Below, in pieces: positions 7,944-16,475 of a DNA stretch of 46,578 nt. Within the stretch, counting starts at the first letter, position 1. Every line of letters starts with the position of its first letter. The position numbers and the translations under genes were made by a program. Source of the stretch: Gemmatimonadota bacterium (lineage in GTDB: Bacteria > Gemmatimonadota > Gemmatimonadetes > Gemmatimonadales > Gemmatimonadaceae); contig PMAE01000095.1 of assembly GCA_003152485.1 (NCBI GenBank), positions 2,214 through 48,791 of the forward strand, written 5' to 3'. The notes beneath the pieces are model-generated. The model worked only from the letters and a program-made list of their open reading frames with translations, did no database searches and had not been told where the DNA came from.

Positions 7944-10004
7944 GTGCACCTCACACACCGCATTGCGGCGGGAATCCTGTTCGCGGGTCTCGCCCCCATC
8001 GCCGCCGCGCAGAACGCGCCCGCGGCGCACCCGGCACTCGAAGCGGCCATCGACCAACTGGCGGTCACGCGGCGGTACGACGAGGCGGTGATCTCGCCGG
8101 ACGGCAAATGGGTCGCGTGGGTGGAGTCACTGCCCGCGACCAAGGATGCCCCGTCGCAGGGATCGGCCATCTACGTGGCGCCCGTCGCCGCGGGGCCCGC
8201 GACAAAGGCCGGAGCAAAGGGTGCGGCGGCCAAGTCCGCCGCGGCAGCCGCGCCGGCGCCGCAGCGAATTACGGCTGTCTCCGGCGACGCACCACACGAT
8301 GAGCACGGCGTCTCCTGGTCTCCCGACGGGAAGTCGCTCGCGTTCCTCTCGGACGCGGCCGACGCGGGCCAGCTCCAACTCTACGTCGCGCCCGTCGCGG
8401 GCGGCACGGCGCGGCAACTCACGAAGCTCAAGGGCTATCTCGCGACCCCGCTCTGGTCGCCGGACGGCCAAACCGTTGCGATCCTCTTCACCGAGAACGC
8501 GGCGCGCGCCTCGGGTCCGCTGCAGCCGCGGACACCGGATGTCGGCGTGGTCGAGGATCATTTCTTCGAGCAGCGGCTCACGATCGTCAACGTGGCGAGC
8601 GGCGACGTGCACCAGCTCTCGCCCGCCGATCTCTACGTCTACGAATACGACTGGTCGCCCGACGGCAAACGGTTCATCACGACCGCGGCCCACGGCGAGG
8701 GTGACGACAACTGGTACATCGCCGAACTCTACACCGTGGACGCGGCGAGCGGCGAGACCCGTTCCATTCTCAAGCCCAGCATGCAGATCGCGGTCCCACG
8801 GTGGTCGCCGGACGGCAAGCAGGTCGCCTTCATCGGCGGCATCATGAGCGATGAAGGCATCGCCAGCGGCGACATCTTCGTCGTGGATGCGGGTGGCGGC
8901 ACGCCGCGCAACATCACACCAGGAATGAAAGGGTCTGCCTATTGGCTCGCCTGGCTCCCCACGGGCCGCGTGTATTTCGTCGCGGCGATGGATGGCGAGA
9001 GCGGGGTGGGGAGCGTGCCCGCCGCCGGTGGTCCGGTCCAGGTCCTGTGGACGGGGCCCGAGTCGATCCATGGTGCCGCCGACTTCTCACTCGGCCTGAC
9101 GCTCGCCCGCGACGGCAAGACCACCGCGCTCTCGCGCGAATCGTTCTCGCAGCCACCGGAAGTGTGGGCCGGGCCGGTCGGCGCGTGGCGCCAAGTCACC
9201 TCGGACAATCGCGACGCCCATCCGACGTGGGGCGACGCCAAGAACCTGCGGTGGAAGAGTGATCAGTTCACGGTCCAGGGATGGCTGATCTATCCGAAGG
9301 ACTTCGATCCCTCGCGAAAATACCCCATGATTGTCTACGTGCATGGCGGACCCGAAGGCGTCGTCACGCCCAACTATCCGGAGACGTTCGGCAGCGCGAC
9401 GGTGCTCGGCAGCCAGGGCTATTTCGTCTTCTACCCGAACTTTCGCGGGAGCGCCGGGCAGGCCGAGAGCTTCACGGCCGCGAACGTCAAGGACTACGGA
9501 TACGGCGACCTCCGCGACATCTTGTCCGGCTTGACGGAAGTCCTGCACACCACGCCCGTCGACAGCACCCGCGTCGGGGTCACCGGCTGGAGTTACGGCG
9601 GGTACATGACGATGTGGGCCGTCACGCAGACCCACCGCTTTCGGGCCGCGGTCTCTGGCGCGGGACTCGCCAATTGGCAATCGTACTACGGCCAGAATGG
9701 GATCGACAAATGGATGGATGCCTATTTCGGTGGCAATGTCTACGACGACCCGGCGGTCTACGCCAAGAGCTCGCCGATCACGTTCATCAAGAACGTGACG
9801 ACGCCCACGCTCGTCGTGGTCGGCGACCGAGACATCGAATGCCCACCACCGCAGTCGTACGAGTTCTGGCACGCACTCAGGACGTTCGGCGTCAAGACAC
9901 AATTCGTCATCTATCCCAACGAGGGACACGAGATCGGTCAGCCGGAACACCGTCGCGACATCATGCGACGCATGGCGGCCTGGTTCGACGAGAACATGCC
10001 CTGA
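7944..10004 (+). CDS. Exported S9-family prolyl oligopeptidase-type peptidase
   Basis: Serine peptidase of the acylaminoacyl/dipeptidyl peptidase S9 family, 686 aa. It starts at a GTG preceded by AGGAGAG, followed by a signal peptide (HRIAAGILFAGLAPIAAAQ). The N-terminal part is a beta-propeller built from TolB/WD40-like strands ('SPDGKWVAWVES', 'SWSPDGKSLAFLSDA', 'LWSPDGQTVAILFTE', 'RWSPDGKQVAFIGG'). The catalytic domain holds Ser550 in 'GWSYGGYMT', Asp630 in 'GDRDIECP' and His662 in 'NEGHEIG'. These enzymes cut short peptides, so a periplasmic role after SusC/D uptake is plausible. An Ala/Lys-rich insertion lies near residues 88-108. The next gene begins 4 nt after the stop. Confidence 0.93.
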   Translation: MHLTHRIAAGILFAGLAPIAAAQNAPAAHPALEAAIDQLAVTRRYDEAVISPDGKWVAWVESLPATKDAPSQGSAIYVAPVAAGPATKAGAKGAAAKSAAAAAPAPQRITAVSGDAPHDEHGVSWSPDGKSLAFLSDAADAGQLQLYVAPVAGGTARQLTKLKGYLATPLWSPDGQTVAILFTENAARASGPLQPRTPDVGVVEDHFFEQRLTIVNVASGDVHQLSPADLYVYEYDWSPDGKRFITTAAHGEGDDNWYIAELYTVDAASGETRSILKPSMQIAVPRWSPDGKQVAFIGGIMSDEGIASGDIFVVDAGGGTPRNITPGMKGSAYWLAWLPTGRVYFVAAMDGESGVGSVPAAGGPVQVLWTGPESIHGAADFSLGLTLARDGKTTALSRESFSQPPEVWAGPVGAWRQVTSDNRDAHPTWGDAKNLRWKSDQFTVQGWLIYPKDFDPSRKYPMIVYVHGGPEGVVTPNYPETFGSATVLGSQGYFVFYPNFRGSAGQAESFTAANVKDYGYGDLRDILSGLTEVLHTTPVDSTRVGVTGWSYGGYMTMWAVTQTHRFRAAVSGAGLANWQSYYGQNGIDKWMDAYFGGNVYDDPAVYAKSSPITFIKNVTTPTLVVVGDRDIECPPPQSYEFWHALRTFGVKTQFVIYPNEGHEIGQPEHRRDIMRRMAAWFDENMP

Positions 10005-10008
10005 CCCA

Positions 10009-11052
10009 ATGCGTACCCGGCGCGCCGGCGCCGGTCTACCGGTGAGGGTCCCGAACGCCGACGCATGCCCCTCCGCTCAGCGCGGGCGCAGATGCACTGC
10101 GCGTCGACGTGTCCGCACGGAGGCGCTCGGGAATCCGTTGACGGCCGTGGTCGCGGCAGTGATGTGCATCGCCGCGTGTAGCGGCTCCGGGGACCACGCA
10201 GCGTCGAGTGGTGGGGCGGTTACGAAGGTCGTTGGTGTCACGCTCCTCACGCGCGAGCAGCACTTCTACCAGGATCTCGAAGCCGGGGTCAAAGACGCCG
10301 CGGCACGCCGCGGCTATCGCCTGGTCCTCACATCCGGCGACTTCGACCTCGCCAAGCAGCAGGCGCAGATCGACAATTTCGTGGTCCAGCACGTGGACGC
10401 GATCATCGTGTGCCCCGTGAACTCGCAAGGGATCGGGCCAGCGATCGACCGGGCCACCGCGGCGCACATTCCGGTCGTGAGCGCCGATACCAAAGCCGTC
10501 GGTACCCACGTCGTCGCGGCGGTCGCCTCGGATAACCGCGCCGGCGGCCAGCTCGCGGCTACCTACATGGTCCGCGCGCTCGGCGACTCCGGCGCGGTAG
10601 CCGTCATCGGCCAGCCCGAGACGCAGACCGGCCTCGATCGACAGCAGGCGTTCGTCGATGAGATCGGACGCCACCCACGCATGGCGGTCGTGGCCATCCT
10701 CAATGGCGGCGGGGTCCGCGATCGCGCGCTCAAGGCCGCTGATGACATCTTGCAGGGCCACCCCGAGCTCCGAGGCATCTTCGCCATCAACGACGAATCG
10801 GCGCTCGGCGCGCTTGCCGCCGCCACCACTCGCGGTAAGACGGGCGCGACGTTCACGATCGTGGGCTATGATGCGACACCCGAAGCGGTGAAGGCGATCA
10901 AGAGTCACTCCTCGCTCAAAGCCGACGTCGCCCAGCAGCCCCGGGATATCGGCGAGCGATCGATCGACGCCCTCGCCGCCTATTTCGACCACCGACCGGT
11001 CGACTCGGTGATCACAGTGCCGGTCCGGGTGGTCGACGCGGAGACTCCGTGA
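10009..11052 (+). CDS. Sugar ABC transporter substrate-binding lipoprotein (RbsB-like)
   Basis: Periplasmic-binding protein of the LacI/ribose-binding fold, 347 aa as called. Typical features are the first strand 'VVGVTLLTREQHFYQDLEAGVKDA', 'QIDNFVVQHVDAIIVCP', the sugar-binding 'VVSADT' segment and 'GIFAINDESALGA'. A hydrophobic stretch followed by 'CIAAC' (about residues 52-56) fits a lipobox, so the mature protein should be anchored by lipid to a membrane. The called ATG at 10009 gives an unusually long basic leader of about 45 residues; a TTG at 10138 would give a very short leader without positive charge, so the start is unsettled. First gene of an ABC importer cassette, 4 nt after the S9 peptidase. 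Confidence 0.88.
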   Translation: MRTRRAGAGLPVRVPNADACPSAQRGRRCTARRRVRTEALGNPLTAVVAAVMCIAACSGSGDHAASSGGAVTKVVGVTLLTREQHFYQDLEAGVKDAAARRGYRLVLTSGDFDLAKQQAQIDNFVVQHVDAIIVCPVNSQGIGPAIDRATAAHIPVVSADTKAVGTHVVAAVASDNRAGGQLAATYMVRALGDSGAVAVIGQPETQTGLDRQQAFVDEIGRHPRMAVVAILNGGGVRDRALKAADDILQGHPELRGIFAINDESALGALAAATTRGKTGATFTIVGYDATPEAVKAIKSHSSLKADVAQQPRDIGERSIDALAAYFDHRPVDSVITVPVRVVDAETP

Positions 11053-11125
11053 CTGCCCCGGTGGGTCGGCCCATCCGGCGTTCGTCGCGCCGGTCCGTCG
11101 CCACGCCCTCCGCGGCACGCGGGCC

Positions 11126-12700
11126 ATGACGCACGCCGCACTCGCCGCGGCTCACATCACGGTTCGCTACGCGGGAGTCGTCGCCCTACGCGATGTCACC
11201 ATCGAGCTCCATCCTGGCGCGATCCACGCACTCGTCGGCGAGAACGGTGCCGGTAAGTCGACACTCATGCGGGTGCTCGCCGGTGCGCGGTCGCCGGACG
11301 CCGGCACGCTGGCCATGAACGGCGAGGCCGTGCAGTTTCGAACTCCGCGTGACGCGCACCGCGCCGGTATTCGGATGATCCAGCAGGAGCTCAGCCTGGT
11401 CCCTGGCTTCAGCGCCACCGAGAACATCGTCCTTGGCGACGAACCCTCGCGGTGGGGAATATTGGACCGCCGCGCAACGCGCGCGCGCGCCGAACGGGCG
11501 ATTGACGGCTTGGGCGCGTCGATCGATCTGGATACCCCGGTGGAGCGACTCTCTCTGGCGCAGCGTCAAATGGTGGAGATCGCGAAGGCGCTCGCCGCCG
11601 ACGCGCCCAGCGGCCTCCGAGTCCTCATCCTCGACGAGCCGACCGCCATCCTCTCAGCCCACGAGACGGATGCGCTGCACGCGCGGCTCGTCGTGCTGCG
11701 CTCGCGCGGCCTCGCCATTCTCTATTGCTCGCACCGGCTCGACGAGATCGACCGGCTCGCCGATCACGTGACCGTGTTGCGCGACGGCGCGTACGTCGGC
11801 GGCGGCACCATCCGGGAGTTCCCGCCAGCCACGCTCATCCCGCTCATGGTTGGTCGAGCCATCGAGCGCCGCTCGTGGCGAGCGCCCGCCGAGATGGTCC
11901 CAGGGTCGGTGCTGCTCGAGGTGGATCGCCTCGCGACGGCGCCGCCGCCGGCGCCACATCGACGGGCCAGAGTCCGGCCGAGCGGCGCGCCCGTCACCGG
12001 CGCGACAGACGTCGTCGAGGCCAGCTTCGTCCTCCGCGCCGGCGAGATCGTCGGACTCGTCGGGCTCGTCGGCGCGGGCCGGAGCGAGGTGGCACTCGCC
12101 CTGATCGGCGCCATGCCCCGCACCGCGGGGACCGTGACGTTGCGTGGGGCGCCGTTCCGGCCGCGGTCGCCGCGCGATGCAGTGCGGGCCGGGATCGGGT
12201 TCGTACCGGAAGACCGTGCCGCGAGTGCGCTCATGCCACGAGACTCCGTCCGAGTCAATACGACCCTCGTCGCTTTGCGGGGTCTGGCTCGGGCCGGTGT
12301 CGTCAACCGCGCGCGCGAGCGGGCGATGACCCACCAGTGGGTCGAGGCGTTGCGGATCAAGACGCCATCGATCGAGACGCCCGTGCGCCGCCTCTCCGGC
12401 GGCAACCAGCAGAAAGTTGTATTGGCGCGCTGGCTCGTGGCCGGCGATCCTCCGCTCTCCGTCCTCATCGTTGACGAGCCCACGCGAGGCGTCGATGTCG
12501 GCGCTCGAACAGAGATCTACGACACACTGCGCGATTTGGCGACCAACCACACCGGCGTGCTCATCATCACATCCGATCTCGTCGAAGCGATGGCGCTCTG
12601 TGACCGGCTCCTCGTCATGCGTGAGGGACGGATCGTCGGCGAACTGACGGGCGCCGACCAAACGGCGGAACGCGTGGCGTCACTCATGGTGCCGTCATGA
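11126..12700 (+). CDS. Sugar ABC transporter ATP-binding protein with two ATPase domains (RbsA/MglA-like)
   Basis: Double ATPase of a class II monosaccharide importer, 524 aa. The first half has Walker A 'GENGAGKST', a degenerate signature 'LSLAQRQMVEIAKAL' and Walker B 'LILDEPTAIL'. The second half has the usual weak Walker A 'GLVGAGRSE', a good signature 'LSGGNQQKVVLARWL' and Walker B 'LIVDEPTRGVD'. This asymmetry is normal for RbsA. An Arg/Pro-rich stretch near residues 272-290 separates the halves. The stop overlaps an ATG (ATGA, 12697-12700), the usual junction with a permease gene, but here that ATG opens only an 8-codon frame. Confidence 0.95.
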   Translation: MTHAALAAAHITVRYAGVVALRDVTIELHPGAIHALVGENGAGKSTLMRVLAGARSPDAGTLAMNGEAVQFRTPRDAHRAGIRMIQQELSLVPGFSATENIVLGDEPSRWGILDRRATRARAERAIDGLGASIDLDTPVERLSLAQRQMVEIAKALAADAPSGLRVLILDEPTAILSAHETDALHARLVVLRSRGLAILYCSHRLDEIDRLADHVTVLRDGAYVGGGTIREFPPATLIPLMVGRAIERRSWRAPAEMVPGSVLLEVDRLATAPPPAPHRRARVRPSGAPVTGATDVVEASFVLRAGEIVGLVGLVGAGRSEVALALIGAMPRTAGTVTLRGAPFRPRSPRDAVRAGIGFVPEDRAASALMPRDSVRVNTTLVALRGLARAGVVNRARERAMTHQWVEALRIKTPSIETPVRRLSGGNQQKVVLARWLVAGDPPLSVLIVDEPTRGVDVGARTEIYDTLRDLATNHTGVLIITSDLVEAMALCDRLLVMREGRIVGELTGADQTAERVASLMVPS

Positions 12701-12719
12701 CCACGCGAGCGGTCGGCGC

Positions 12720-13625
12720 GTGAGCGCGCTTGCTGGCGCTTTTTTCTCCCTGGGCAATCTCCTCAACGTCGCGCTCTCCATCGCGGTCATCGGCATATTG
12801 GGTGTGGGGATGACCGCCGTCATCCTGACCGGGGGAATCGACCTCTCCGTCGGATCCGGCGTCGCGTTGTCCGGAGTCGTCGCCGCGCTGGCCGCGCACG
12901 CGGTGGACAGCGGCGCGGCGACTGGTGGTTCCCCGTCGCTGCTCCCCGTGGTCGCGGCGCTTGGCGCCGCGCTCGCCGTCGGCGCGGCGGGTGGCGTGTT
13001 CACCGGCGTCGCGGTGGCGCGACTCCGCGCACCCGCGTTTCTCGTCACGCTCGCGCTCCTTTCGATCGAGCGTGGCCTCGCATTTCTCTTTTCGTCCGGC
13101 CAGGCCGTCAGCGATCTGCCCGCAGGCTTCAACTGGCTGGGTCAGGGGATCGTATTCGGCGTGCCGGTCCCGGTCTGGCTGACGGCCGCCTGCTTCGGCG
13201 TCGGGTGGTTCGTCCTCGCGCGCACGACATGGGGACGCTGGATATACGCCGTGGGTGGAAACGAGGCCGCCGCGTGGCTCGCCGGAATCGATACCCGCGG
13301 AGTCACGCTCGGGACGTACGTCGCGAATGGCCTCCTCGTCGGGCTCGCCGGCGCGGTGCTCACGGCCCGGCTGGGGGCCGCCGTCCCCAACGCCGGGCTC
13401 GGGTACGAGTTGGACGTGATCGCCGCCGTCGTCGTCGGCGGGACCGCGCTCACCGGCGGTCGCGGCAGTGTGCTCGGCACGCTCGCGGGCGCCGTGTGCA
13501 TCGGGACGCTCGACAATGCCCTGAACCTCGCCAACGTCGATCCCTACCTGCAACGGGTCGTCGTCGGCGTCGTGATCCTGCTCGCCGTGCTCGGCGAACG
13601 GCTCCGCCACCGCGGGCGTACCTAA
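12720..13625 (+). CDS. Sugar ABC transporter permease (RbsC-like), N-terminally short
   Basis: Membrane permease of the same importer, 301 aa. Diagnostic segments are 'GMTAVILTGGIDLSVGS', 'YAVGGNEAAAWLAGID' and 'GYELDVIAAVVVGGTALTGGRGS', all strongly conserved in RbsC/XylH. The GTG at 12720 is the only start in the frame. Compared with E. coli RbsC (321 aa), only about 11 residues precede 'GNLLNVAL' instead of about 45, so the first transmembrane segment is missing. The upstream ATGA overlap opens MTTRAVGA and stops exactly over this GTG. A small deletion with frameshift at the 5' end, or a natural short form, would explain this. Confidence 0.88.
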   Translation: MSALAGAFFSLGNLLNVALSIAVIGILGVGMTAVILTGGIDLSVGSGVALSGVVAALAAHAVDSGAATGGSPSLLPVVAALGAALAVGAAGGVFTGVAVARLRAPAFLVTLALLSIERGLAFLFSSGQAVSDLPAGFNWLGQGIVFGVPVPVWLTAACFGVGWFVLARTTWGRWIYAVGGNEAAAWLAGIDTRGVTLGTYVANGLLVGLAGAVLTARLGAAVPNAGLGYELDVIAAVVVGGTALTGGRGSVLGTLAGAVCIGTLDNALNLANVDPYLQRVVVGVVILLAVLGERLRHRGRT

Positions 13626-13635
13626 CGATCGACTC

Positions 13636-14586
13636 ATGACCGCAACCACGATCATCGGACTGGACATCGGCGGCACGAAGACGGCCGTCGTCGAGGGGGA
13701 CCCGGAAACGGGAGCCACCCTGCAGCGCACGGAGATCCCCACGGAAGCGCGCACGCCATTCGCGAGTCGCTTTCCCGAGATCGCCGCCGTCATCGACCGT
13801 ACCCGTGACTCGGCGGTCGGCGCGGCTCGGCACGTACGCGCGATCAGCGTCTCGGTCGGTGGCCCGCTTCGCATCCGCGATGGTGTCCTGCTCGACCCCC
13901 CCCACCTCCCAGGGTGGCACGGCGTGGCGCTGCGCGCGGCACTCGCTGATCGCTACCCGGCTCTCCCCGTATACGTCGAACACGATGGAAACGCCGGGGC
14001 CTTGGCCGAATATCACTTCGGCATCGGTCGCCGCATGCCATCGCTTCGCCACCTCGTCTTCCTCACAGCCGGGACCGGGCTGGGTGGCGGGATCATCGCC
14101 AACGGTGTGCTCGTTCGCGGCGCAAGCGACACGGCGGGAGAATTCGGGTTCTTCCCGATGGTGACTCGAGCCGTCAACGGGACTCGGGAGGAGACCATCT
14201 GGGATTCCCTCGCCTCTGGCACCGCTCTGGTGCACCATGCCAGGACGATGTTTCCCGATCGGTGGGATGCGCGGGCCACGATCCGCGGCGTCGTCGATGC
14301 CGCGCTGGCCGATGACCGGGATGCGCTCGCGGCGGTTGCCCGGACCGGCGAATGGCTCGGCCGCGGGATCACTCTCGTGATCACAGCGCTCAATCCGGAA
14401 GTGATCGTCGTCGGCACTCTGGGCGTGGCACTGGGCGAGCGTCTGCTGGCGCCGGCGCGCGCGGTGGTGGCCGCGACCGCGCTGCCGGCGGCCGCCCGCG
14501 CGTGTACGATCGTACCGGCATCGCTCGGGACTCGGGTGGGCGATGTGGCGGCGATCATGGCGGCGGTCGCCGCCGGGGCTGGTTAG
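13636..14586 (+). CDS. ROK-family sugar kinase-like protein
   Basis: ROK (repressor/ORF/kinase) protein without an N-terminal HTH, 316 aa, so kinase-type. The phosphate loop 'GLDIGGTKTAVV' opens the protein; the catalytic Asp lies in 'EHDGNAGALAEY'; the second phosphate motif is 'TAGTGLGGGIIANG'. It would phosphorylate the sugar brought in by the ABC importer encoded immediately upstream (10 nt gap). Odd point: the structural zinc site of ROK kinases is absent. The usual GEIGH is 'GEFGF' and no CxCGxxGC motif follows. Its stop overlaps the convergent SelA-like gene by 4 nt. Confidence 0.88.
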   Translation: MTATTIIGLDIGGTKTAVVEGDPETGATLQRTEIPTEARTPFASRFPEIAAVIDRTRDSAVGAARHVRAISVSVGGPLRIRDGVLLDPPHLPGWHGVALRAALADRYPALPVYVEHDGNAGALAEYHFGIGRRMPSLRHLVFLTAGTGLGGGIIANGVLVRGASDTAGEFGFFPMVTRAVNGTREETIWDSLASGTALVHHARTMFPDRWDARATIRGVVDAALADDRDALAAVARTGEWLGRGITLVITALNPEVIVVGTLGVALGERLLAPARAVVAATALPAAARACTIVPASLGTRVGDVAAIMAAVAAGAG

Positions 14587-15848
14587 CTGTGCGTGCGCAC
14601 CGCGCCGGACAAGACCTCGTGCAACCGCCGACCCACGATCGCGTCCTCGCCGGGTTGCATCATCCAGGGGCCGATCACGATGGTGTTGGCATCGGAGTGC
14701 AGTCCCGACGCGCCCGACGGTTGGCCGGTGCCCGGATTGACTTCGATGGACGGCGTTCCCTGACGGAGCGCGATCGCGACATCAGTGGGTGTGATCCCGA
14801 TGCGCTGCTGGTCGTACCGGATCATCAAATGGGGGACGTGATTCGCCACCGGTGGGATGAGGATCTCCGTGGTCAGCGACGGCAGGTCGCGGATGGCCGC
14901 CACGATCCGATCCGTCCGATGACGGGCCTCGGACTCGATTCCCTCGTCCGTCTGCTCGAGCAACCAGTCCAAGGCGGCAACCATGCCGATGATCTGCTCC
15001 TTCGCGACTTTCATCCCCCGGCCGACCGATCGGTCGTTCGGATTATCGTTGGCGGCCGCCGCCGCGATGAGATCCGTGCGGCCGAGCAACAGCCCCGCGT
15101 TTTGTGGCCCGCGGATGCCCTTCCCTCCCGAGAACGTGACCAGGTCGAATCCCATCTGCGTGTAATTCCACAGATTCGCGATCGGCGGGACATCGGCGGC
15201 CGCATCGATGAAACACGGAACGCTGTGCGCGTGGGCCACGCGTATCCAATCTTCATGCGAGATCTGGCCAATCTCCGCCGCGTTGAAGAAGAAGGCCATG
15301 CCTGTCCGCGGCGTGAATGCCTGCTCGTACTCCGCCAGCGTCTCGACTTCGATCAACTTCGTGCCGCACATCTCGAGCGCGTGGTCGTGCGGGAATCGGT
15401 GACCATGTTGCAGGATCACCTCGTTCTTGAGCGTGCCCGCGCGCGCCGGTACGTCCTTCGATGCGTCCGGGTTGCCGACCGTCAGACACCCGGCGGTCCC
15501 GAGCGACAAAGCGGCCGCGGCCCCCGACGAGATCAGCGCGCTCTCACAATGCAGGCGCTGCGCGATGTAGGCGCCGGCCGCACTCTGCAGATCCCGCAGC
15601 CGGACCGGGTGGTTGGCGGCCATCGCGACCGCCGCCTGAACCGCCGCCGGCATGACCGATGCGGTCAGATACGTGTAGGTGCCCGCGGCATTGATGATCT
15701 TCGGCACACCCAGTTTCGCGTAGTAATCGACCGCCGGCGCCGCGTCGGTGACCGGATGGTCGCCCAGCGCCTCGAGCGCGGAGGGACGCAAGCCGAGCAG
15801 TGCACCGCCCGCCACGGTGTGTCGCACGAATGCCCGACGGGTCGTCAT
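14583..15848 (-). CDS. Tat-signalled SelA-fold PLP-dependent enzyme (aminotransferase class V-like)
   Basis: PLP enzyme of the SelA / D-glucosaminate-6-phosphate ammonia-lyase type, 421 aa. PLP site: Lys243 in 'FSGGKGIRGPQNAG' (Schiff base) and Asp215 in 'CFIDAAADVPP' (pyridine nitrogen). 'IINAAGTYTYLTAS' near residue 51 is the family N-terminal motif. The first 20 residues, TTRRAFVRHTVAGGALLGL, look like a twin-arginine leader, consistent with export of a folded, cofactor-loaded protein. The ATG overlaps the stop of the upstream RidA gene (ATGA, 15845-15848), so the two are translationally coupled. SelA itself is cytoplasmic and acts on tRNA; the leader and context argue for a different reaction, probably beta-elimination or deamination of an amino sugar or amino acid. 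Substrate unknown. Confidence 0.85.
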   Translation of the reverse strand: MTTRRAFVRHTVAGGALLGLRPSALEALGDHPVTDAAPAVDYYAKLGVPKIINAAGTYTYLTASVMPAAVQAAVAMAANHPVRLRDLQSAAGAYIAQRLHCESALISSGAAAALSLGTAGCLTVGNPDASKDVPARAGTLKNEVILQHGHRFPHDHALEMCGTKLIEVETLAEYEQAFTPRTGMAFFFNAAEIGQISHEDWIRVAHAHSVPCFIDAAADVPPIANLWNYTQMGFDLVTFSGGKGIRGPQNAGLLLGRTDLIAAAAANDNPNDRSVGRGMKVAKEQIIGMVAALDWLLEQTDEGIESEARHRTDRIVAAIRDLPSLTTEILIPPVANHVPHLMIRYDQQRIGITPTDVAIALRQGTPSIEVNPGTGQPSGASGLHSDANTIVIGPWMMQPGEDAIVGRRLHEVLSGAVRTHS

Positions 15849-16300
15849 CGCGTCGTCCCGGCATGCGTGTGGACCGCCACCGAGGTGATCTCGATCTTCG
15901 CGTCGTGCACGAGGTGGGCGACCTGCACCGTGGTGCGCGTCGGCTTCGGGTCCGGGAAGAACGTGCGGTACACCCCATTCATCTTGTCGAAGTCGTTGAT
16001 GTCCGTGAGATACACGGTGACCTGGACGACCTCGCTCGGTTGGTACCCCGCCGCATCGAGAACCTTCTTCACGTTCTCCAGGGCGGTCCGTGTCTCGGAT
16101 TCGATGTCGCCGCTGACGACGCCCTCTGTCCCAGCGACCCACAACATGTCGCCCACCTGGACGCCATTGCTGAATGGCAGATTGGTCGGCGATCCCGGAG
16201 GATTGAACACATGACGGTCCTGTGCCCACAGACGCGCCGGGCCGAGGGCGACGCACAGCGCGATCACGAACTGGCAGCGGAGCCAGGTGTTTCGACTCAT
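15845..16300 (-). CDS. Exported RidA/YjgF-family enamine/imine deaminase
   Basis: RidA-type protein, 151 aa, with a Sec signal peptide (RNTWLRCQFVIALCVALG, cleavage near LWAQ). The ATG at 16300 is preceded by GGAG at a good distance. Family marks: 'LPFSNGVQVGDMLWVAG', 'ENVKKVLDAAGY', 'VTVYLTDINDFDKMN', and Arg122 in 'PTRTTVQV', the position of the substrate-binding Arg of active RidA proteins. RidA hydrolyses reactive enamine/imine intermediates released by PLP enzymes. Here it is coupled by an ATGA overlap to an exported PLP enzyme, so it may clear that enzyme's product. Divergent from the MFS transporter gene. Confidence 0.9.
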   Translation of the reverse strand: MSRNTWLRCQFVIALCVALGPARLWAQDRHVFNPPGSPTNLPFSNGVQVGDMLWVAGTEGVVSGDIESETRTALENVKKVLDAAGYQPSEVVQVTVYLTDINDFDKMNGVYRTFFPDPKPTRTTVQVAHLVHDAKIEITSVAVHTHAGTTR

Positions 16301-16475
16301 GGTCTTCTCCGATGGGGGACCGGCGTCGCGGCTCGCGGCAACGCCGGCGGGGCGCTCCAATGACGCGTTCCAAAGTGTCACGCGCTCTGGCGTGGGTCAA
16401 TTGCGTCTCGGACTGTGGGACGCACCCGGCCGACCCGTCGCAGATGTATCGGCGGATGCCAGCGTGGGAGGGCCG
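16301..16475. promoter_or_regulatory. Divergent control region of the RidA/SelA-like operon and the MFS gene
   Basis: 175 bp between two start codons facing away from each other. Both promoters must be here, and a regulator such as the IclR protein encoded 2.8 kb away could act on both. No clear hexamers or palindrome were recognised. Confidence 0.35.

Noticed and set aside
14352-16214. Plus-strand open frame of 620 codons
   Set aside because: It lies opposite the SelA-like and RidA genes, which have clear motifs; its translation is Arg-rich and has no family features.
15849-16400. N-terminal extension of the SelA-like protein by about 180 residues
   Set aside because: This part is out of frame with, and fully covered by, the RidA gene; the ATG at 15848 starts a Tat leader and overlaps the RidA stop.
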